DNA of 64,000 bases from Filimonas zeae (GTDB lineage Bacteria; Bacteroidota; Bacteroidia; Chitinophagales; Chitinophagaceae). Shown in pieces: positions 1 through 7,002 of this stretch. Below the pieces are notes generated by a model. That model ran no database searches and was not told where the DNA came from. It saw only the letters and a program-made list of their open reading frames with translations. A program made the translations under genes and the position numbers. Each line of letters starts with the position of its first letter. Position 1 is the stretch's first letter. The stretch covers positions 930,001 through 994,000 of the forward strand of contig NZ_BMIB01000004.1 of the NCBI RefSeq assembly GCF_014641615.1, read 5' to 3'.

Positions 1-198
1 ACCGGAAATACGCGGAATAACCGGGCTTATGTTGGCTTCTACCTGTGCATCATCTGTTTCTTCGTGATGTTGACTGTGTATGTATTTGCTGATACCGAAC
101 CAGCCGCCACCTATTAAAGCAACGATGAGTATAATCAGGAAGGTTTTATTCTTTTTCTTAGTGCCTGCAGCACTATTTTCTGCGCCTGTTGTTGACAT
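1..198 (-). CDS. HlyD/EmrA-family membrane fusion protein (partial, N-terminus only)
   Basis: The leftward reading frame starts with ATG at 198 and runs off the window edge after 66 codons. It begins with a short polar, Lys-rich cytoplasmic tail (TKKKNKT), then one membrane helix (FLIILIVALIGGGWFGI), then a His/Glu-rich linker and the sequence TDDAQVEANISPVIPRISG. That last segment is the hallmark start of the first beta-barrel/biotinyl-lipoyl part of EmrA/HlyD periplasmic adaptors, which link an inner-membrane pump to a TolC channel. It lies 29 bases after the tolC-like gene on the same strand, so the two probably share a transcript. The inner-membrane pump (EmrB-type MFS or an ABC protein) would be expected just beyond the window. 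The family call is firm; the substrate is unknown. Confidence 0.88.
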   Translation of the reverse strand, partial: MSTTGAENSAAGTKKKNKTFLIILIVALIGGGWFGISKYIHSQHHEETDDAQVEANISPVIPRISG

Positions 199-227
199 AA
201 CAATTTGTTTTTTCCGTGGGGTTATAA

Positions 228-1562
228 TTAGTTTTTCTGTTGATTACCTGCTAATACGCCTACTTTTTCCAGCAGCGTGTTGTATGCTACTACTATATCT
301 GCCTTTGCTTCCTGCAGGTTTATTTTGCTTTGCAGCAGCGCTACGTTGGCGTCCAGCAATTCGGTAGTGGTTACCAGATTGTTGTCGTGCTTGTTTTTGG
401 TAATGCGGTAGTTTTCAGTGGCGTTGATTACCGACTTCTCTTCTACCTCTATTTTCTTCTGTGTAGCCAGATAGTTCTGGTAAGCGCGGTTAATATCCAT
501 ACGCACTTCATCTGTAAGCATTTCCTGACGGGCTACCAGCTCTTTTTCATTGGCCTGTGCCTGTGCTACTTTGGCTTTGGTTTTCCATAAAGAACCGATA
601 TTGTACTGCACGCCTACCCCCAGGTTTACCACATTGGTAGCGGTAAGCAGGTTAGGAATATACGCCGCCACATAACCACCGGTTAAACCAATGCTGGGGT
701 ATAGCTCGCCTTTGGTGGCTTTAACAGAAGCCTCAGCGGCTTTCCGGCGCAGCTCCAATGCAGTCATATCCTTACGGTTCTGAAAAGCCTGCTGCTCGTA
801 CTCATCAACAGTAGCCAGTGTATACTGCTGCTGAAAGCTGGTGCTGTCTGCCACTATTACGTTTTGCTCCGGCTGCCCCATCATCAGGTTTAAGCTAACC
901 ATAGCCAGCTTCAGGTTGTTCTCTGCATTCACCAGTGTCAGTTCTATGTTAGAAGTCTGCAACTGGGCCTTTAACAGATCATTACGCGCCAGCAAACCGT
1001 TCTTCTCCATATTGGAGAAGTCTTTATCGCGCTGTTGCGACTGGGCAAGATTTTCCCTTACCAGCGCCACCGCTACCTGCGACTTATACAGATTGCTATA
1101 CGCCGCAATAGCATTAGACACAACCGTTTCTTTGTCGTATTCCACATCGGTTTCAGCAGCCTTCTTCATTAACTCAGCCGATTCAATGCCGTATCTGATT
1201 TTTAAACCAGCGTACAACGGCATGTTAACAGTAGCCATACCATATACCGCCTGCGAAGGCTGGGCCATGGTTTCACCGCTGCTATTGTCGTCGGTTTTCA
1301 ATTTAATATTCGGCTTTGGCAGCCATAAATAAGAGCCGCTTACTTTAGCATCGGGCAGCCTATTGTCCAGCGCCTGCTTTAACTGTGCGGTTGCCTGCTC
1401 AATTTTTGCCTTGCTTACCTTCAGCTGCTTACTGTTCTGCAAGCATTGCTCAATCGCCTGGTTCAGTCCTAATACGGATGTCTGCGCCTGTACGCCCGGC
1501 TGGCACAACAAAGCCAGTCCCAGAAACAGCGCTATAACACCATATTTCCTTTTTTTACTCAT
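228..1562 (-). CDS. TolC-family outer membrane efflux channel
   Basis: This 444-residue protein has a signal peptide at about 1-26 ending in VQAQ, followed by two repeated outer-membrane-efflux (OEP) halves of long amphipathic helices. The first half starts at about LNQAIEQCLQNSKQLKVSKA and the second at about DEYEQQAFQNRKDMTALELR. The glycine- and tyrosine-rich stretch LYPSIGLTGGYVAAYIPN in the second half is the usual beta-barrel strand of the family. It would form the outer-membrane exit duct of a tripartite pump with the HlyD protein encoded downstream. Its ATG overlaps the end of the upstream TetR gene by 8 bases, so translation is probably coupled and the pump is expressed together with its regulators. 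The length is normal for the family. The exported compound cannot be told from sequence. Confidence 0.93.
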   Translation of the reverse strand: MSKKRKYGVIALFLGLALLCQPGVQAQTSVLGLNQAIEQCLQNSKQLKVSKAKIEQATAQLKQALDNRLPDAKVSGSYLWLPKPNIKLKTDDNSSGETMAQPSQAVYGMATVNMPLYAGLKIRYGIESAELMKKAAETDVEYDKETVVSNAIAAYSNLYKSQVAVALVRENLAQSQQRDKDFSNMEKNGLLARNDLLKAQLQTSNIELTLVNAENNLKLAMVSLNLMMGQPEQNVIVADSTSFQQQYTLATVDEYEQQAFQNRKDMTALELRRKAAEASVKATKGELYPSIGLTGGYVAAYIPNLLTATNVVNLGVGVQYNIGSLWKTKAKVAQAQANEKELVARQEMLTDEVRMDINRAYQNYLATQKKIEVEEKSVINATENYRITKNKHDNNLVTTTELLDANVALLQSKINLQEAKADIVVAYNTLLEKVGVLAGNQQKN

Positions 1563-2196
1563 ATATCATTATTGATTGTAGTACGTTGTGTAACTGTGTG
1601 GTAACAACCTGTTGCAGCTGCTGCCGGAAAGCCGGTTCATCCAGATGCTGCAAACCACAGCCTATTCTGAACTCCTCCTTATTCAACACCATACAGGTAA
1701 CCGTTCCCGTAATCAGTGCAGCTACCTGCATGGCATTGACACCCTGCTTTACTTTTCCTTCCTGTTGCGCCCTTACTATCACCTCCCTCACCAGTACCGG
1801 ACTTTTCTCTGCCAATACATCCTGCGTTACTGCATTAGCTGCATCGGGCGCGAGATTGTTGGTATAAAAAAGCTGTGTAAGCACCAATGGGTTACGCAAC
1901 CCCTGTTCTATATATTCTTCTGTAATCAGTTCCAGCTGCTGCTGTAGCGTAAGTGCAGGCTGTAACACGGCTGTTTCCAAACGCTCCTGTATCTGTGTAA
2001 GCCTCCATTGCAGCACCGCCTGCAGCAGTTGCTCTTTATTAATAAAGTAGTAGAAGATTTGCGTGATGCCTGTTTCAGCTGCTTCCGCTATCTGTTTAAC
2101 AGATACCCGCTCTAACCCGTGCGCTATAAATAGCTGCTCCGCTGCCGCAAGTACCTTTAGCTGTTTTTTGCTCCACACTCTGATATCTTCCCTCAT
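1555..2196 (-). CDS. TetR/AcrR-family transcriptional regulator (proximal to tolC)
   Basis: This 213-residue protein has an N-terminal TetR helix-turn-helix at about 12-58 (LKVLAAAEQLFIAHGLERVS, then IAEAAETGITQIFYYFINKE, with the usual FYYF/K pattern) and a divergent helical C-terminal domain of about 150 residues expected to bind an inducer and dimerise. It sits directly before the tolC gene, overlapping it by 8 bases, and 39 bases after a second TetR gene. A palindrome TGAATA-TT-TATTCA lies 5 bases before its ATG (2202-2217) and matches the operator of the upstream tetR, so the two regulators probably recognise related sites. It is likely a repressor of the efflux operon that also controls itself. 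The ligand is unknown. Confidence 0.88.
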   Translation of the reverse strand: MREDIRVWSKKQLKVLAAAEQLFIAHGLERVSVKQIAEAAETGITQIFYYFINKEQLLQAVLQWRLTQIQERLETAVLQPALTLQQQLELITEEYIEQGLRNPLVLTQLFYTNNLAPDAANAVTQDVLAEKSPVLVREVIVRAQQEGKVKQGVNAMQVAALITGTVTCMVLNKEEFRIGCGLQHLDEPAFRQQLQQVVTTQLHNVLQSIMIYE

Positions 2197-2201
2197 AAAA
2201 A

Positions 2202-2217
2202 TGAATATTTATTCACC
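2202..2217. promoter_or_regulatory. second TetR-type operator, between the two tetR genes
   Basis: Read on the minus strand the site is GGTGAATAAATATTCA, sharing the half-site GGTGAATAA with the operator at 2821-2838. The core is the inverted repeat TGAATA, two bases, TATTCA. It lies 5 bases upstream of the start codon of the second tetR, so bound protein would cover the translation start region or an internal promoter. A TTTG lies upstream at a suitable distance, but the -7 sequence is poor. Seen directly: the palindrome. Inferred: that a TetR protein binds it. Confidence 0.55.
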
Positions 2218-2235
2218 GATAAGGCAAAAAAATAG

Positions 2236-2808
2236 TTAGTCCTTTATACCATCCCAGCACATATCAAACATCGTATTCACAAACTCAGGCGTCATTTCTA
2301 CGTGATTGTATTTAATAAACTTCACCATCTCCCGTATAACGCCTCTTACATACGCCATTATCCATATGGTATCTACCTGCTTAATTAAGCGCTCGCTTTT
2401 GCCTCTGTCTAACAGATTACGCCAGGGCACCAGAATTTCTTTGGAAGAGGCTCTTGTTTCGTCAGAAATAAACGGAGAATGAAAACATTGCTCAATGAAA
2501 ATCAGCTCACTAAAGTGTTCCACTGATATCCGCAGCATGTTCATCCAGATAGTATGAAAAGCCACTTTAAAGGGAGCAGCAGCATCAAAACCCTGAAAAT
2601 AGTCCTTCGCATACGCGTAAAAACACTTTTCAAACAGTTTTACAATCAGTTGTTCCTTGTTTTCGAAGTAGATATAAACCGTACCTGTTGCAAAACCAGC
2701 CTTTTTGGCAATCATGTTTACCGTTATACCCGATAACCCATGCTCTTTTACCAATTCCAGCGTAGCTGCAAAAATCTCGTCTATCTTACTTTCGTCTTTC
2801 GGCTTCAC
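2236..2808 (-). CDS. TetR/AcrR-family transcriptional regulator (first gene of efflux operon)
   Basis: This 190-residue protein carries the TetR helix-turn-helix at about 10-56 (IFAATLELVKEHGLSGITVN, IAKKAGFATGTVYIYFENKE) and a C-terminal helical domain ending ...PEFVNTMFDMCWDGIKD. It is the first gene of the leftward tetR-tetR-tolC-hlyD operon. Its promoter is unusually clear: a -7 box TAACTTTG (2820-2813) ends four bases before the ATG, and the spacer to the -33 TTTG is filled by an 18-base perfect palindrome. The message is therefore probably leaderless and the protein probably autorepressing. Two different TetR proteins in one efflux operon is uncommon; they may sense different ligands or form heterodimers (inference). 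Confidence 0.9.
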   Translation of the reverse strand: MKPKDESKIDEIFAATLELVKEHGLSGITVNMIAKKAGFATGTVYIYFENKEQLIVKLFEKCFYAYAKDYFQGFDAAAPFKVAFHTIWMNMLRISVEHFSELIFIEQCFHSPFISDETRASSKEILVPWRNLLDRGKSERLIKQVDTIWIMAYVRGVIREMVKFIKYNHVEMTPEFVNTMFDMCWDGIKD

Positions 2809-2812
2809 AATA

Positions 2813-2845
2813 CAAAGTTAGGTGAATAATTATTCACCAAACAAA
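2813..2845 (-). promoter_or_regulatory. promoter of the efflux operon with embedded perfect palindromic operator
   Basis: On the minus strand a TTTG (2845-2842), 21 bases of spacer and TAACTTTG (2820-2813) match the Bacteroidota promoter form TTTG-N19-21-TAnnTTTG. The spacer holds GGTGAATAATTATTCACC (2838-2821), an 18-base perfect palindrome. A protein bound there would block sigma-factor contact with both boxes. Transcription would start at about position 2808, on the A of the start codon, implying a leaderless message. Confidence 0.72.
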
Positions 2846-2878
2846 TAAATCTTCATCGGGTCTGAAAAACAGGAAATC

Positions 2879-3529
2879 TTAATGTTGGAGGAATACAACC
2901 TGAACGTGCGGGGATGCACCCATGTTGGAAAAGTGAGAAGGTCTGGAAGTAGTTATTTCTGGTGGATGTGCAGTTACGTAAGTACCCACATCAGGCGGGT
3001 ATACAAGCAGAAATGCGTGGGCAGCCGAAGGAGGTTTAACCCCAAAGCCATACTGCCAGGCATGATTTTCATTTATGTTGCCAGCAACTTTACCAGTTGC
3101 CTTCAATACTGCAAATGCGGACATAGAAAAAGTACTCCTGCTCACGCTCTTCCGTTGCTTCCAAAAAACTTGTAACCGCTGCTGCTTTAATTCTTTGCGA
3201 ATGTCCTCCACCGCTTCTAACAACAGCAATTGCACCTCAGCGGGGCTTTTGCCTTCCTTCAACCATTGAATGGTCTTCCCGGCAAGACGCTGATAATGAG
3301 CACGCTGCCGACCTGCAGGCAAAGTACGGTGTGCTGCAGACGCTAAAGGAGAAGCTATCGCCAGCCACGCTGCATGTTTACGGGTATTGGCAAATTCAGG
3401 AGCCGTATTTACACGCTCTCCCCTAAGCGGATTATATATGCGCGCAATGGTTCTCCCCCGGTCTTTATACACCTGGAGAATACCATAATTGCCCGGAGCG
3501 GGCGGATTTTCACACACATATATTGCCAT
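2879..3529 (-). CDS. hypothetical protein, soluble, unknown family
   Basis: The protein is 216 residues from the ATG at 3529; a GTG at 3574 in the same frame would add 15 residues (GGELLKLLKQKFAA). No motif tied to a known function was found. The N-terminal half is basic, with IARIYNPLRGERVN, a helical FANTRKHAAWLAIASPLASA and a charged helix KGKSPAEVQLLLLEAVEDIR-like segment. The C-terminal third is rich in Pro, His and Tyr (GFGVKPPSAAHAFLLVYPPD). There is no signal peptide or membrane helix. It follows the efflux promoter region tail-to-head, with 33 bases between its stop and the -33 box, so it could share no transcript with that operon. It looks like a real gene because its composition is protein-like over the full length, but the call rests on this alone. 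Confidence 0.55.
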   Translation of the reverse strand: MAIYVCENPPAPGNYGILQVYKDRGRTIARIYNPLRGERVNTAPEFANTRKHAAWLAIASPLASAAHRTLPAGRQRAHYQRLAGKTIQWLKEGKSPAEVQLLLLEAVEDIRKELKQQRLQVFWKQRKSVSRSTFSMSAFAVLKATGKVAGNINENHAWQYGFGVKPPSAAHAFLLVYPPDVGTYVTAHPPEITTSRPSHFSNMGASPHVQVVFLQH

Positions 3530-3770
3530 AGCAGCAAATTTTTGCTTCAACAATTTAAGCAATTCGCCGCCCACTACCTATTAAAATCTGAACGCTTGAG
3601 GTATGAATCGACACCGATGGAAGAGCGTACCGGGCCTGCTCCTACCCTGGTGCATGGATGCCCAATAGATGAAGCATAGATAATGCATACATACTCCATA
3701 GGAGATACATGAAATATGTATGAAACAAGGTTTTTCGATTGGCAGGTTGGGATATACCCATAAAAAAAAG

Positions 3771-3794
3771 GGTCTTCTGTAGAAACAGATGACC
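3771..3794 (-). terminator. intrinsic terminator of the putative small RNA
   Basis: The hairpin arms GGTC-T-TCTGT and ACAGA-T-GACC pair over nine base pairs with one mismatch, with a four-base loop. On the minus strand the stem is followed by C and eight Ts. Confidence 0.7.
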
Positions 3795-3885
3795 TCTAAC
3801 GATTGCTTGCCATATGAAAATTCTTACTAAAATCTTGTTGGTGGTAGTCGGTAGTTACTGTGTTAGTAACCTTGCTTCCGATTAC
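3771..3885 (-). ncRNA. putative small RNA of about 115 bases with its own terminator
   Basis: A perfect -7 box TATATTTG lies on the minus strand at 3897-3890, although no TTG was found at the right -33 distance. The predicted transcript starts at about 3885. It first folds into a hairpin: outer arms GTAATCGG and CCGACTAC with one mismatch, inner arms GTTACT and AGTAAC. It ends in a strong intrinsic terminator at 3794-3771: arms GGTC-TCTGT and ACAGA-GACC around a TTCT loop, then CTTTTTTTT. There is no neighbouring minus-strand gene whose message this would end, which argues for an independent RNA. It resembles no family I can name; a 6S-like RNA is possible but unsupported. Confidence 0.45.
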
Positions 3886-4191
3886 AATACAAATATACGC
3901 CGGGGTATAGCACATAAAAAGTCAACTTATTCTTAAAATTATCATGGCAAAGGGTGTGGGGAATATTACAACAAATTGTATTTCAATACGTTCGAATCAT
4001 TTTTTTCATGACGCCCAAGATTTTTGCTATTTATGATGTGGAAGTTTTGCAACACTTCTTTAACGTTTTCTTAAGTGCCAAGAAAAAATTTAAAACAGCT
4101 GAAACGCATACCAGATAAGGGTTTCATCAAATAATCATGAAACCGTCAGAAAAAATGGCAAGGTTCTAGAATTATACTCTGGCATAAGGTT

Positions 4192-4415
4192 AACCTATGA
4201 AAAACTAAAATAACCTATGTAACCTGAGCTGTATAGAAACTAAAGAACCTATGAAAACTGAGACCTATGAAGACTAAGTAACCTATGAAAACCAGAACCT
4301 GTGAAAAACACCAATGGCTATGAAGAACACAACCTATGACACACGTACCTATGAAATGTAAACACAACCTGTGAAGAACACCGGACCTGATGAAAACACT
4401 GTAACCGAACAAAAA
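4192..4415 (+). repeat. field of about 13 degenerate AACCTATGAAAAC-like repeats
   Basis: The motif AACCTATGAAAAC or a close variant (AACCTGTGAAGAAC, ACCTATGAAGAC, ACCTGATGAAAAC) starts near 4192, 4212, 4221, 4246, 4263, 4280, 4296, 4316, 4331, 4347, 4366, 4385 and 4402, mostly 16-20 bases apart. The strand is A-rich and almost free of T runs. The spacing is too irregular for a coding repeat, and the frames are not open. It ends 70 bases before the small gene at 4487 and may be its 5' untranslated or regulatory region. Confidence 0.6.
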
Positions 4416-4424
4416 CACAAACGA

Positions 4425-4464
4425 GGCCGGATCGTGACTAAAAGGAAAAAAACGCGGTCCGGCC
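4425..4464 (+). promoter_or_regulatory. GC-rich inverted repeat ahead of the 4487 gene
   Basis: GGCCGGA (4425-4431) and TCCGGCC (4458-4464) form a perfect seven-base-pair stem around a 26-base A-rich loop, 22 bases upstream of the start codon of the small gene. No T run follows, so it is not a terminator. It could be an RNA structure or a protein site (inference). Confidence 0.4.
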
Positions 4465-4486
4465 TTAACTTAAAAACTGAAACGAC

Positions 4487-4837
4487 ATGGAAAATATACT
4501 TGAAGTAAGAGAACAGATGAAAGCCATCACTTTCCGCAGCACTGCCGACGTGCTTACCTTAAGATTGCACCTGTTAGAGATGATGACTATATTATCACGT
4601 CATTACAAGCAGGTATCCAATCCTGTTTTAAGGCATCATATTCAAACTACGTTTTACCATCTGCAACAACAATATCAGCAGTCTAACAATACGCCTTCCC
4701 GTTTTAAACAAACCAAACGTGCCGTACAGGCCATTCTGGAAGAGTTTATGGTAAAGGCCAGCCACCTGGATACTAAAACAGAATACATTCCTGTTATCAC
4801 CGGTGCTAAAACAAACAATTTCCGTGCGGTAGCATAA
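4487..4837 (+). CDS. small helical hypothetical protein
   Basis: This 116-residue protein appears all-helical and cytoplasmic, with no signal peptide. It is basic and Gln/His-rich in the middle (HHIQTTFYHLQQQYQQSNN), followed by RFKQTKRAVQAILEEFMVKA and a flexible tail. I do not recognise a family. It is the only gene between the small-RNA region and acs, stands alone on the plus strand, and is closed by a good bidirectional terminator 35 bases after its stop. The long repeat-bearing region before it may be its leader. The weakly conserved look and isolated position leave some doubt. Confidence 0.6.
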   Translation: MENILEVREQMKAITFRSTADVLTLRLHLLEMMTILSRHYKQVSNPVLRHHIQTTFYHLQQQYQQSNNTPSRFKQTKRAVQAILEEFMVKASHLDTKTEYIPVITGAKTNNFRAVA

Positions 4838-4872
4838 CACCCGGTTTCCCCAGGGGTATATACATATAGAAA

Positions 4873-4898
4873 AAAGGCGACCTGATAAGGCCGCCTTT
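4873..4898. terminator. bidirectional intrinsic terminator between the 4487 gene and acs
   Basis: The arms AAAGGCGACC and GGCCGCCTTT pair over ten positions with one mismatch around a TGATAA loop. A run of As precedes and a T-rich stretch follows, so it works for both convergent genes. Confidence 0.8.
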
Positions 4899-4918
4899 CC
4901 ATTTTTACACCGGTAAGC

Positions 4919-6883
4919 CTATAGCTTACCGTGCTTGATTTCTTCCACCACATTCGGGTCCAGCAGTGTAGTAGTATCGCCCAGGTTATCCATTTCCCCC
5001 TCAGCAATCTTACGCAGAATACGGCGCATAATTTTACCGCTGCGGGTTTTAGGCAATGAACTTACAAACTGAATCTTATCCGGCTTGGCAATAGGGCCTA
5101 TGATACGGCTTACCGTGGCTATAATATCTTTGCGGGTTAATACCTGATCGGGGTTGCGGCCGCTGTATACAATATAAGCGTAAATGCCCTGTCCTTTAAT
5201 TTCATGTGGAAAGCCTACCACAGCACTCTCTACCACATCCGTATGCATGTTAATGGCATTCTCCACTTCGGCAGTGCCTATGCGGTGGCCGCTCACGTTC
5301 AGCACATCATCTACACGGCCGGTAATGCGGTAGTTGCCATTGGCATCGCGCAGGGCACCATCGCCGGTAAAATATTGGTTTTCGTAGGTAGCAAAGTAGG
5401 TGGTACGGCAACGTTCATGATCGCCGTAGGTAGTGCGTATAATAGACGGCCATGGGAATTTGATACAAAGGTTACCATTGCTCTCCAGTCCTGCGCCTTC
5501 GGGGTTGGCTTTATATACGCCGTCAGCAGCACTGTCGCTACCCGGTACCGGATTACCCTGCTCATCTACCAGTATGGCCTGCACACCAGGTAAAGGCAGT
5601 GTGGCGTAAGAAGGTTTGGAAGGGGTGATACCCGCCAGGTTGGAAATGAGAATACCACCAGTTTCCGTTTGCCACCAGGTATCTACTATCGGGCATTTAC
5701 TCTTACCCACATGCTCATCCAGCCAGTGCCATGCTTCTTCATTAATAGGCTCCCCAACGGAACCAATTACTTTCAGCGAAGCCAGGCTTTTGTTCTGCAA
5801 AGGCCCCAGTCCGTATGCCATCAGGCTTCTTACAGCGGTAGGCGCGGTATACAGCGTGTTTACACGATACTTGTCCACAATATCCCACAGTCTGCCTGCA
5901 TCGGGCCAGGTAGGCACGCCTTCAAACATCAGCGTGGTGCCACCTGCACTTAACGGGCCATATACAATATAACTATGTCCGGTAATCCACCCAATATCTG
6001 CCGTACAAAAGAAAATATCTCCCGGCTTGTACTGAAACACGTTTACAAAACTGTAGTTGGTATAAATCATATAACCTGCGCAGGAATGTACCACGCCTTT
6101 AGGCTTGCCGGTACTGCCGGAGGTATATAATATAAACAGCGGGTCTTCTGCATCCATTTCTTCCGCCGGGCAATCTGTCATACCCAGGGTTTCTATTTTC
6201 TTAATCTCGTCTTCCCACCACACATCACGGCCTTTAATCATAGATACGGGAGTGCGGGTGCGGGTACATACAATTACCTTCTTCACAAAAGGACAGGCTA
6301 CCAGTGCATCATCAATCACGCTCTTCAGCGGAATATCCTTCTGGCCGCGGAACGCGCCATCGCTGGTAATAATATATTCTGCCTGTGCATCCTGTAAACG
6401 GTCGGCAATACTGCGGGCAGAGAAGCCACCAAAGATAACAGAGTGTATAGCGCCTATGCGGGCACAGGCCAGTACCGAAATAGCCAGCTCGGGAATCATG
6501 CCCATATAAATACACACCCGGTCGCCCTTCTTCACGCCATTGTTGCGCAGTACGTTGGCCACCTGGTTTACTTTCTCGTGCAGGTCTTTATAAGTAATAA
6601 TACGGTGATGCTCTTCCGGGTCGTTTGGCTCCCAGATAATAGCAGGGCGGTTACCCAGCTTTTCCAGGTGACGGTCTATACAGTTTTCGGTAATATTCAG
6701 TTTGGCTCCTGTAAACCATTTTACATCAGGATCTTTAAAATTCCATTCCAGTACTTTGTTCCACCGGCGGCGCCAGTAGAAGTGGCTGGCAATATCGGCC
6801 CAGAAATTCTCGGGGTTCTGTACACTCTGCGCATACGCATCTTCGTATTCCGCCATTGACCGGATCTGATAAGGATATGACAT
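4919..6883 (-). CDS. acs: acetyl-CoA synthetase (AMP-forming)
   Basis: This 654-residue enzyme converts acetate, ATP and CoA to acetyl-CoA through acetyl-AMP. The ANL-superfamily signatures are all present: the phosphate-binding loop YTSGSTGKPKGVVHS at about 260-275, the acetate-pocket and adenine segments DTWWQTETGG at about 405, YFTGDGA and GRVDDVLNVSGHR in the hinge region, and the C-terminal catalytic lysine in LPKTRSGKIMRR at about 614, the residue acetylated in other bacteria. The length matches the family. It is divergent from an MHS-type carboxylate transporter gene with 119 bases between starts, which suggests joint control of acetate or short-acid uptake and activation. It ends before a bidirectional terminator. 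Confidence 0.97.
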   Translation of the reverse strand: MSYPYQIRSMAEYEDAYAQSVQNPENFWADIASHFYWRRRWNKVLEWNFKDPDVKWFTGAKLNITENCIDRHLEKLGNRPAIIWEPNDPEEHHRIITYKDLHEKVNQVANVLRNNGVKKGDRVCIYMGMIPELAISVLACARIGAIHSVIFGGFSARSIADRLQDAQAEYIITSDGAFRGQKDIPLKSVIDDALVACPFVKKVIVCTRTRTPVSMIKGRDVWWEDEIKKIETLGMTDCPAEEMDAEDPLFILYTSGSTGKPKGVVHSCAGYMIYTNYSFVNVFQYKPGDIFFCTADIGWITGHSYIVYGPLSAGGTTLMFEGVPTWPDAGRLWDIVDKYRVNTLYTAPTAVRSLMAYGLGPLQNKSLASLKVIGSVGEPINEEAWHWLDEHVGKSKCPIVDTWWQTETGGILISNLAGITPSKPSYATLPLPGVQAILVDEQGNPVPGSDSAADGVYKANPEGAGLESNGNLCIKFPWPSIIRTTYGDHERCRTTYFATYENQYFTGDGALRDANGNYRITGRVDDVLNVSGHRIGTAEVENAINMHTDVVESAVVGFPHEIKGQGIYAYIVYSGRNPDQVLTRKDIIATVSRIIGPIAKPDKIQFVSSLPKTRSGKIMRRILRKIAEGEMDNLGDTTTLLDPNVVEEIKHGKL

Positions 6884-7002
6884 AGCTATCTATCTTTTGT
6901 AAAGCTTAAATTTACAGCATCTGACTATTCACACAGCCCTCCCTGTCTTAAAACTGTCATATTTTCTTTATCTTCCTGCTCAAACTCTTGCCAGTAATCA
7001 AT

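Larger units (their letters stand above)
3575..4486. other. 912-base region without a protein gene
   Basis: This stretch holds a probable small RNA unit on the minus strand (3771-3897), a field of degenerate short repeats (4192-4415) and a long-loop inverted repeat (4425-4464), each listed separately. In the remaining AT-rich parts (3575-3770 and about 3900-4190) I see no gene, tRNA or terminator. Confidence 0.6.

Noticed and set aside
3814..3936. A 40-residue frame with a signal-peptide-like start (KILTKILLVVVGS) on the plus strand
   Set aside because: It lies opposite the putative small RNA, whose hairpin arms and terminator explain the sequence better. No promoter or family supports the peptide.
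4215..4418. A 67-residue minus-strand frame rich in Phe/Ile/Val
   Set aside because: It is a low-complexity reading of the degenerate repeat field, with no promoter and no recognisable features.
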